DNA of 64,000 nucleotides from Monodelphis domestica. Its lineage: Eukaryota; Chordata; Mammalia; Didelphimorphia; Didelphidae. How positions within the stretch are numbered: the first letter of the stretch is position 1; the number at the start of each line of letters is the position of its first letter. The DNA is taken from the NCBI RefSeq assembly GCF_027887165.1, contig NC_077234.1:250762158-250826157 (forward strand). The letters are read 5' to 3'. This document shows positions 55,445 to 64,000 of this stretch, one piece after another. A program made the position numbers and the translations under genes. A model generated the notes under the pieces. That model searched no databases and had not been told where the DNA came from. It saw only the letters and a program-made list of their open reading frames with translations.

Positions 55445-57145
55445 AAGAGTCATTGAGTTGTCCATAGAATTCCTCTTCCTCTTGGTCTTTTCTGCAGTAG
55501 ATGTTTGTACATACAGTAAAATTGTCTTCATGGTGCAATTGCTTATCATCTGAGCTGTAATAGATAATCAACTATTCCATGAAATGAAGTTTCTTGTTTT
55601 GTCTTGCAATATAAAATCAATCGTGCCTACATATTTGTTTCTAAGGAGAACCCAAGGACAACATCTTCTTTAAACTACAACTTTTATCTCCTTATTTTTA
55701 AAGAATGACATAACTGTTAAGATTGATTTTCACCAGCATTTGTTTACCTAGAATGGCAAGGGCAGAACAATGTTAATATTTCTAACTATTGTTTATGGGT
55801 CTAGATAATATGTGATTCTTATTAATTTCTGACTCCTCTTTTGCATTGTCATCATCATTGAGAAAATGCAAGGAATCTGTCAAAGACTAAGGGCTATTTT
55901 GTATGCTTCTTTTTCATGAGTAACTATGGCCAAAGACACCATCACCAAGAAATTCTCCATATTTAGATTGCCCGAATATTGGAAAGCAAATAGAGTAAAT
56001 GGTTTGGACTATGCTCAAAGCATGGGATAATCTAATAGAATTTGTAATCTACTGGCATAGCAGTTAAGGATGCAAGGTTATGTCTAACTTAGAAGAGGCA
56101 TAGCAGTAAGATTTTTTGAAGTATACTATATATGCTATATTAAAGAATTGTGTGAACAACAGGAGTCAAGCACATTAGATTATTGTATACATGCACTTTC
56201 CTTTTAGAAAAAAATGGAAACATTTTCCTTCTACTCCCCACTCCAATTCTGTTATTACTTCCATTCTCCAAAATAGATCTGACTTCTTACAGTAATAGAA
56301 AATGCAGTTCATCTGGGTCTGACAACTTGAAGTCATCAAAATAACCCCTCCTATCACACACCATCCTTTATTCTCTCCGATATATTCTTTGAGGAAGAAG
56401 TGGTCCTTCTTGTCACAGCTAAATTTTCTACTAGGGCCATTGACTTCATCTCCTTCTATCTTCTCTTAGAGCTTGTTCTTTTCATATTATCCTGTCTTTC
56501 ATACTTAAATATCTTCTTATCTACTTCTATATTGCCTACAGGCATGACCTGCTAGCCCTATCTAGAAAAGAAATATTCATTTAACCCTGCTATCCTTTTA
56601 AAGATATCAACCAATAGCTCTCCTTTTCAGAGTTAAACTCTGGAATGGGGTGGGGAAGTAATTAATAGTGGTAGTTTCTGATTCATCATTTCCATTTCAT
56701 TCCCAATAATCTGACTTTTAACCCTACAAGAAGTCACTAAAATTCCTTGTGCAGAGGGATAACATAGTCAGAGTTGTGCTTTGAAAATTCTATTCTGATA
56801 GTTCTGTGCCAGGTGAATTGCATTCTTTCTTTTGTAAGCTCCTCAGTCAGTCTGTAGATTAAATTATCATTATGTAGGTGACTATCAAATCTACAGATTT
56901 AGCTTTAATTTTTCTTCTGAATCTAGTCCTCTAAAATTCATTACCTATTGGATATACTAATTTTATTATGTACAAAGTAGAATTAATTCTCCTCCTAAAT
57001 CTGCCCATATACCAAACACTCCAGTTTCTGTTGAGTGTCACTTTCCATCTAGTCATATGAGAGAGTTTATCATTCACATAGTTTTTCCACTTTCTCCTCC
57101 CCTTTAATATCTTATCAATTGTCAAATCTTGTCCATTTTACCTCC
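55445..57145. other. Mostly unrecognised; pyrimidine-rich toward the right
   Basis: 56380-57145 is C/T-rich and may be the upstream part of the L2 that is clear from 57150. No coding frame. Confidence 0.4.
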
Positions 57146-57149
57146 ACCA

Positions 57150-57600
57150 CACGCATTTTCTTCTTTCTTCTCAGATAACCCCCACTCACTATCTTAGTTC
57201 AGTTCCTCATTTCCTCTTTTCTAAATCATTGCAATAGCTTTATACTTGGTCTCATTGCTTCCAGTCTTTCACTTCTCCAATCTAGCTTGAAATCTGACTA
57301 ACAGAAAAATATTGTTAAAGCACCTGACAGTGTCACTTCCTTGCTCTCCACTGCCTCAATGTTAAATGTAGACTGCTGAGTATGGCATTTAAAGATTTTC
57401 ATGACCTGCCTCCAGTTTACCTTTCCATTGCTGTTTTATATCTCGCCTCTTTAAGCACCTTGGATTTGATATTTCATCTCCTAGCTCTCACCCTTTCTAC
57501 AGCCTATTCTTTAGTCCCAGAAGCATGTCATAGAATTCTTTGTTTCCTTCAAGACTTGGTTTAAGGATAAGATATTATGAGACATTTTCTTGATCCTTAC
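57150..57600 (+). mobile_element. L2-type LINE 3' region
   Basis: 'cattgcaatagctttatactt', 'acagtgtcacttccttgctct', 'ggcatttaaagattttcatga', then 'cctgcctccagtttacc' match the L2 3'-UTR order. Confidence 0.7.
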
Positions 57601-57728
57601 TTTTTCTATTCTCAATTATTTTGTAGTGTTTTGTCTGGGTATATCTATTTTTCTCTCGGTAGATTGTAACTTCTATAATAGAAGAATTAGGAGGGGAGCA
57701 GGGCAAATGGAAGAATAGAGGAAAATGG

Positions 57729-57738
57729 GAGGGGGGAA

Positions 57739-57780
<42 letters not shown>

Positions 57781-57798
57781 GGAGAGAGAGAGAGAGGG

Positions 57799-57883
<85 letters not shown>
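57729..57883 (+). repeat. GA polypurine microsatellite
   Basis: About 150 bp of (GA)n with GGGA variants and one CAGA. It yields spurious Ser/Leu and Arg/Glu frames. Confidence 0.97.
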
Positions 57884-57886
<3 letters not shown>

Positions 57887-58169
57887 CTCTTCCCCTCTCT
57901 TTTCTGGGAGAGAGGTAGGTAAGTCTTATCCCCCTCGCTGAGGGAATATGTCTCCTCAAAGAATAGTTCTGGGAGATGGAGGTCAAGAACTGGAGAGGTT
58001 AGCTTTGGTAAGATGACCCACTGTCTCCCCTTTGGTCCCAGCTATTGTTGAGAGGCAAGATGGATTCTTCTGCCTCTGGTCTCCTTAGGGACATCCATGC
58101 TGTCACTCCCCTGAGGCCATCCCACAATCAAGGAGAGATGTTGTTCCTTGGGTTAGGCAGTTTGGATCG

Positions 58170-58209
58170 CTGGGATCCTGGGATCCTGGGATCCTGGGAT
58201 CCTGGGAAC
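58170..58209 (+). repeat. Octamer tandem repeat (CTGGGATC)5
   Basis: Four exact units and one variant (CTGGGAAC). Each junction creates the palindrome GGATCC. Confidence 0.95.
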
Positions 58210-58262
58210 CTTCCCCTTTTGAGGAGAGATGAGATTCTCCCCAAATCTGTCCCCTTTCCTAG

Positions 58263-58757
58263 TGTCAGAAACCAGCCAGACCTAATTCTAAAGTAGTAAA
58301 CACTTTATTTGGTTTCACACAGGGAAGGAGAGGTAGGGGTGTCAGGCAAGGCAAGTGGGGGAGCAGGAAACCCTAACACTTGTCCCCTTTGGCAGAGTTC
58401 CCCCCCTCCCCAAATTATCAGGGTTCAAGGCTAAGTGCCTTGAACTCTCTTCTGGCCAGTTGCCGTTAGATTTCTATTCCTCAGTTAGCTAGTTTTTAAT
58501 TCAGGAGTCCAGGAACAGGTCAGGAGATCTTTGACAGGAGGTTTCTCTATAGATGGTTTCCTTTCAAAGTTCCTCTCTACAGTATTCACAGATGACTCTG
58601 TGCTGTTGTTGAGCATGAGGAAGAGGTGTCTAGGGGTTCACAGGGAAAGCTGTTGATCCCACGAGAGATCCAGCTTCTTCCTAGCTTGAAAGGTTTGCCT
58701 TCTTCCTCCTGCTCTTGGTTGAAGAAGTAGTGACCAAGTCACAGTTGGAGTTCACCA
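58263..58757 (-). mobile_element. LTR-like segment, minus strand
   Basis: On the minus strand 'ccaaataaagtgtttactac' carries an AATAAA with a short downstream part that ends TTTCTGACA, as in R-U5. The left flank CTAG and a possible right flank CCAG could be a 4-bp duplication with one difference, but the right end is provisional. Confidence 0.45.
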
Positions 58758-58844
58758 GGTGACTGGAATGTTGAGTTTTTGTTTTTGGTTTTTTTCTTAT
58801 TTGCACCTCTCCCATGCTTTGGATTAATTCCTCCCTTACACTTC

Positions 58845-58955
58845 TCTAGGCCAGGGACTATTTATTGTTTTGCTTTTGCGGCTCCATCTATCTTCCATAG
58901 TACCTTGTATAATGTAAGCTTTTAATAAATGTTTGTTGAGTTGAAATCAAAGATG
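58845..58955 (+). repeat. L2-type LINE 3' tail
   Basis: 'ggccagggactatttattg', then 'cttttaataaatgtttgttga' with GTTGAA, the L2 terminus. Confidence 0.6.
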
Positions 58956-58989
58956 ATTAGGTGCTCTTATATCTCTTATTATAGATTTT

Positions 58990-61900
58990 AACTCATTATT
59001 ACTGTTTTTTATTCTCTCCTTGCCAGGCCAAAGATTATTATTTTTAAGAGAGAAACCAAATGACATAAAAGTTGAATGTGACCAAAATATCCCTTGATTA
59101 GCTCCTTTGCTTGCTGTAGTTTAAAAAGTCATGCTCATTTTTTTGTTTATCTCAGCCTTCATTAGCCTAACCTTATTTTTGATGTTAATATTCCTGACAT
59201 ATGCCTTTTGATTGTGAAAAAAACTTTAAAATGTGTATATTCAAAATTATCCATTTTGTCTTTTTGATTATCTTTATCCTTTGTTTAGTCAATACATTTC
59301 TTTCTCCCACAGTTAAAATGGTATTTGCTTCTCTTTCATTTTATTTATATTTGTCCTTTATTTTGTAGTCATGTATGCATTTGGGTGACATTTTAATATA
59401 TGTTGTAATTATTGGTCTAAATCTTATTCCTGCCATCTTGCTTTCCAGTTTCTCAGCATATATTTGTCAAAGAAAGAGTCCTTAACCAACTGACTGGAGT
59501 CTTTGGGTGCACTGAATCCATAAGCTTCTAAATTTGAAGTGCCTTTGGGTCTTTTGTTCCTAACCTGTTTCATTGATCAATCTTTATAGGGCTTTTGATT
59601 TTTGCTTTTTACTAATAGCAAACAGTTTTATTGATGATTGCTACTTTGTCAGATGATTTCAAATGTAGTACTACTATCCTTTCCCACTCACTTTTTTCAT
59701 TATTTTCCTTGGGATACTTGATCTTTAGTTCCTTTGGATGCATTTCATAAATATTTTGCCTTGTTCTATATAATAATCCTTCAAAATTGATTAGATTTGT
59801 ATTATATCTATATATTAATTTATATAATATTGTAATTTTTAATTAGCTTGGCCCCAAAATGAGCAATTATCTTTTCAACAATTGTGCTTTGTATTTGTTT
59901 TTAGCTGTCTATATGAATCTGAAGGAGATTCTGAAGGGATACTTTTCTCTTTATCCCTTATTAGCATATAAACACTTGATTATCATTCAGACTGTCCTAA
60001 ACTCTCAAATCTATTTACTGGTTCTCTTGTCTACTAGATATACATTTCAAAGATATTGTACAGATGTGCTCTTTTTCTTAGGAAAACTTAAAAGCCTTAC
60101 TTTGTTCATGGGGTCTTTTCCCTCATACACTTACACTAAATTTTGTAAGATATGATTCTTAGATCTCAGTATTTTTGTTTTTATTTTTTTATATCATGAT
60201 CCAAAATTTCCTTTTTTAAAATAGTACTTTCATTTAGTCTTATGTGAGTGTGACTATAGTAACCTGATATTTAACTTTGTTTTTGGCTACTTGTGATTTT
60301 TCTTTGAAATGGAGATCCTAGAGTTGGGGCTTTGAAATTATTGGATATTTTCATTTGGAAATTTTTTTTTTGCATGTGTGTCTAGTGCATTCTTTTCTTT
60401 TCTTTTTATCTGTTGTTTCTAATATATTTGAATAGTTTTCTTTTATGAATTCTTAAAAATGACATTCAGTTTTGGTCCTGGAAAGTTTTCTGATTCATAA
60501 ATTATTTCTCCTCAATGTTTTACTCATGTCAGCTGTTTTGATAGTTGATAACTCATATTATTTCTATTTTTTAGTCTATTTACTTTGTTATATTGTTTCT
60601 TGCTTTCTCATTGAATCCTTCTATTTGCTCCATTCTATTTTTCAAGCAGTCTACTACACGAGTAAGATTTTCTTCTATTCTATTTATTATCCTTACAAAT
60701 TCCACCCCTCCCCCCATTGTTTATCTCTTCTTTCATGTCTTCTACCAACTCTTATGGAAGTTAGAGTTCTTTGTGACCAAATAATCCTTCCCCCACTTTA
60801 TTTATACTTATTATGGAGCGATTCTCTCTTTCTTGGATAAACACTTTATTTTCTCTTAACTCATAAAATTTTTTATTGTGTGATAATATATATTTTATTT
60901 TGTTTCTATATCTCTAGCCTCATTTCTTATATGGGGACTTTTGTATCAGAACCACATTTATCCCTGTCATGCTCTTGGATGAGGTGAATGTGGTGCTGTC
61001 TTGGATGGAGTGAACCTGCTGTCCACAATTTATTTTTGATGCTTCTGCTTTGGCCATTGCTTTTCAAAGACCTAGATGAGAGGAACTGACTCTTGGGCTC
61101 TTTGCCTATCCTCCAGTTAACTTAGCCCTGATTCAGAAGATTAGGGGAAGAGCTAGAACCAGGAATTGTCTTTTGACTCAGTTCTTGGTTTCTACTTTAA
61201 TCTCCTGGTATAGACTTTATTTACATCTCTTTTTGTATTTTTTTAATTTATTTTTATTTTTTTTCAATTTTATTTAATTTGATGATTTAGAATATTTTTC
61301 TTTGGTTACAAGACTCATGTTCTTTCCCTCCCTCCCTCCCCCACTCCCTTCCAATATCTGATACACAATTCCACTGGGTTTAACATGTGTCATTGATCAG
61401 GAACCATTTCCATATTATTAATATTTGCACTAGGGTGATCATTTAGAGTCTACTTTCCCAGTCATAGCATCACCGACCCAGTGATCAAGCAGTTGTTTTT
61501 CTTCTGTTTCTTTTCCCACAGTTCTTCTTCTGGATATGGATAGTGTTCTTTCTGATGAGTCTTTCAGAATTGTCCTTGATCACTGCATTGCCACTAATGG
61601 AGAAGTCCATTACATTCGATTGTACCACACTGTATCTGTCTCTGTGTACAATGTTTTCCTGGTTCTGCTCCTTTCACTCTGCATCACTTCCTGGAGGTTG
61701 TTCCAGTCTCCATGGAACTCCTCCACTTTATTATTCCTTTGAGCACAATAGTATTCCATCACCAACATATACCACAATTTGTTCAGCCATTCTCCAATTG
61801 AAGGGCATCCCATCATTTTCCAATTTTTGGCCACCACAAAGAGTGCAGCTATGAATATTCTTGTACAAGTCTTTTTCCTTATTATCTCTTTGGGGTCCAA

Positions 61901-62740
61901 AGCCAGCAGTGCTATGGCTGGATCAAAGGGCAGACAGTCTTGTAGCGCCCTTTGGGCATAGTTCCAAATTGCCCTCCAGAATGGTTGGATCAATGCACAA
62001 CTCTGCCAGCAATGCATTAATGTTCCAATTTTGCCACATCCCCTCCAGCATTCACTACTTTCCTTTGCTGTTATGTTAGCTAATCTGCTGGTCTGAGGTG
62101 ATACCTCAGTATTTCCATCTCTTTCTGATGAAATCACCAAATATCTGCCTGCAAGTGTCTTATAGAGGAATGTAGGTACTTCTGTCTTGTCTGTATAATT
62201 TTAAGTTCATTCTTTGGCTACTGAATATTGAATATGGGACTGGTTTTAGCCCTATTGTATGGTTCTTGTAATATTCTGATTGGGTCTGGACCCAACACTA
62301 TCCTTGTTTTTATTTATTTTTTTTTTGTTTTGTTTTGCTTTTTGGTCTGGGGCCTGTCAGGAGCAGGCTTTGTTTGATCTGCTGTGGTTCTGACCCTATT
62401 ACTCTGGCTTTAGACGTCTAGAGAACTTTAATGGATGAACGTATTATAGGTGTCATCTTCTTGTTCATATACCTACTGCTCTCCTGCTTTGTCCCTTATT
62501 TTGCCTGGACATACCAGGGTCAAGATCTTGCTGGCTTTTAGCACCATTTAGTTTCATGTTCCCTAACAAATCCTGCTCATTGTTTCTCTTAGCTTTGTGT
62601 AATCTAGTGCAGTCCTGGACCTAACCTGGTGGAAGAGTTTACTAGTATTTCCATTTGGTTTTATCTGTTGTCTTGCTCCCATATTTGCTGGGGAGCTTCT
62701 TAAATGAAGTAGATATAGGCATATCCTTCTATTTATTTAT
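58990..62740 (-). mobile_element. Old antisense L1 with deletions, split by a younger L1
   Basis: On the plus strand 'attatccattttgtcttttt', 'tgtcaaagaaagagtcctta', 'cattattttccttgggatac' and 'agcttggccccaaaatgagc' follow the complement of L1 ORF2 downstream of the RT. 60480-60680 reads, complemented, as a coiled-coil-like piece with 'NRMEQIEGFNEKARNNI', as expected of ORF1, implying a large internal deletion. The remainder to 62740 would be the 5' region. The right part and the ORF1 reading are tentative. Confidence 0.5.
61235..62109 (-). mobile_element. Younger 5'-truncated L1 with readable ORF2 end
   Basis: The minus-strand frame from 62109 to 61610 is uninterrupted. It includes the Cys-rich motif CWRGCGKIGTLMHCW, then 'DPAIALLALDPKEI', 'TCTRIFIAALFVVAKNW' and 'EWLNKLWYMLVMEYY', which is the L1 ORF2 C-terminal Cys domain and tail. 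The 3' UTR with a C/T-rich tract (complement G/A-rich) and a T-run follow to the left. TATTTACATCTCTTTTT (61218-61234) and TATTTCCATCTCTTTCT (62110-62126) are a 17-bp duplication with two differences. Truncation alone makes it inactive. Confidence 0.9.
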
Positions 62741-62744
62741 TAAT

Positions 62745-63340
62745 TTATCTATTCACCCATTTATTCATTTATTTATTTAATTTTAGTAACAAATCTCCAC
62801 ATAAGTTTTCTGAAGTTGTATGATTCATGCTGTCTGCCTCCTTTATTCCCACCCTCCTCCTGAAGCTGACAAACAATTCAATCTGGGTGATATATGTCAC
62901 CCAAAACATATTTCCATATTATTCATTTTTGCATGTCAATAATCTTATCAAACCCCAACCCTAAATCATATGCCCAAATAAACAAGTGATAAATCATATT
63001 CTTTCCCCTGCATTCCAACTCAAATAATTCTTTGTCTGGAGGTGAGTAACATTCTTTGTCATAAGTCCCTCCTAATTGTCCTGAATCACTATTGCTGAGA
63101 GTAGCTAAGTCTATCACATTTGATCTTTCCACCATATTTCAGTTACTGTTTATTATGTCCTCCTGGTTCTGCTTATTTAACTTTTTATCAGTTCACTTAG
63201 ATCTTTGCAGCTCTTTCTGAAATCATCCTGTTCATCATTCCTTATAGCATGATAGTATTCCATCACCATCATATACCACAATTTGTTCAGTTATTCCGTA
63301 TTAGAAAGACATCTTTTTAGTTTCCAATTTGACCTGTACC
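62745..63340 (-). mobile_element. L1 3' UTR and end of ORF2, older subfamily
   Basis: An ATTT-rich left edge (62735-62785) is followed by 'caaacaattcaatctgggtga', 'tgcccaaataaacaagtgat', 'gtcataagtccctcctaattg' and 'catataccacaatttgttcag'. It is the same subfamily as 48085-48385. Confidence 0.75.
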
Positions 63341-63390
63341 CTTTTACACTGGCCTATATATTGGAGGTATTGCAATAGCCTCTTCACAAG

Positions 63391-63653
63391 TGTAGAGTTG
63401 GAAATTCTTGAGCCCCTAAAATGATATTATCCAAAATTCCTTTATTACCCAGAATCCTTTTCCTTCTAATCTCTCCTGCACCTCCAAGTTTGCATGGTTA
63501 CGTTATTGTTTTATAAGTTCTGTAGCTCCTCCCTCTTTCTCTCTTCTTTCCTGAGCAGGCTAGTTGGTTTAGGTAGTTCTCTTACTTTAGTTATTATTAA
63601 TAAAATTTTAAAAAATATTCTTAGTCAATTGGATATCAATTTTAATCATTGCA
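63391..63653 (+). mobile_element. Solo LTR, same family as the 36537 copy
   Basis: It starts TGTAGAGTTGGAAATT and ends TAATCATTGCA, 263 bp. It contains 'gtagctcctccctctttctct' and 'attattaataaaattttaa'. CAAG (63387-63390) and TAAG (63654-63657) may be a 4-bp duplication with one difference. Confidence 0.72.
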
Positions 63654-63659
63654 TAAGAA

Positions 63660-64000
63660 AAAAATTCTTTTAATCCATTTTCACATCATTCAAAACATCC
63701 TTCACCCTTTACTCTTACTAATATTCCTCATATATACACTAGGTTCCAAAAGTCTCTGCTTAAAACGCTTCAGTAACTCCTTATTTTCTTTGCAAAATTC
63801 TAACTCTCAAGGATTTTGCCACGATTTTACTTCTTTTGAACCCCTATAGTTACTCCAACCTCCAGAGAAGTTGATCTCATTAATCTATTCTATAAATGTT
63901 CTACTTATTGTTCCTGATGTTCCTGTTCCTTTCTTGCCTTTTGAATTCCTCCCTTGAATTCTAACTCACATCCAACTATTTCAACGAACTCCCCAGTGAT
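63660..64000 (+). mobile_element. L2-type LINE 3' region, cut by the window edge
   Basis: 'gcttaaaacgcttcagtaact', then 'aattctaactctcaaggattt' and 'tttcttgccttttgaattcc' fit L2 3'-UTR text. It continues beyond the window. Confidence 0.55.

Noticed and set aside
57687-57986. 99-codon minus-strand frame rich in Ser-Leu
   Set aside because: Translation of the GA array at 57729-57883.

Overview
This is repeat-rich, AT-rich vertebrate nuclear DNA that looks marsupial. The best evidence is a set of near-identical tRNA-derived SINEs of the marsupial WSINE1/SINE1 type (start motif GGGGGCAGCTGGGTGGCTCA). They sit with MAR1-like and MIR-like SINEs, marsupial-type L1 3' ends, L2 and L3/CR1 relics, an RTE fragment, hAT elements and many solo LTRs. 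I cannot fix the species. No protein-coding gene, tRNA, rRNA or CRISPR array is supported. The longest open frames are antisense to repeats, lie inside L1 copies, or are translated GA microsatellites. The window is best read as intergenic or intronic sequence.

Layout. 1-8.9 kb: a possible solo LTR, an ancient mammalian repeat, an RTE fragment, an L3/CR1 fossil with a readable reverse-transcriptase motif, one SINE, then 3 kb of unrecognised AT-rich DNA. 8.87-13.5 kb: a minus-strand LTR-element fossil with both LTRs. Its 3' LTR holds two SINEs, and one of those SINEs holds a solo LTR. 13.5-23 kb: scattered MIR, L2 and decayed SINE pieces in AT-rich sequence. 23-25 kb: a 292-bp foldback element with a 4-bp target duplication, an LTR-like stretch, and a second half-copy of the foldback. 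25-36 kb: hAT, MAR1-like and L2 relics, GA arrays, another LTR, and a repeat-free stretch at 34.3-35.1 kb. 36-48 kb: more LTRs, then a stack at 40.1-41.7 kb (SINE split by a second foldback, next to a hAT element that carries a telomere-like array), an L1 3' end, more SINEs and a second hAT copy. 48-57 kb: mostly unrecognised or unique DNA with L1, L2 and MAR1-like pieces. 57-64 kb: a GA array, an LTR-like stretch, an old antisense L1 split by a younger L1, another L1 3' end, a solo LTR and an L2 running off the edge.

The most unusual signals are (1) foldback elements with TGTCARC-type ends, long inverted repeats and 4-bp target duplications, which fit the rules of Ginger-type DNA transposons; (2) a mixed TTAGGG/TTGGGG array inside a hAT copy; and (3) an LTR family, present as one two-LTR element and several solo LTRs, that carries a ZNF143/THAP11-like motif.

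Repeat family names come from memory of consensus sequences, not from a search. Target duplications and inverted repeats were read directly from the sequence.
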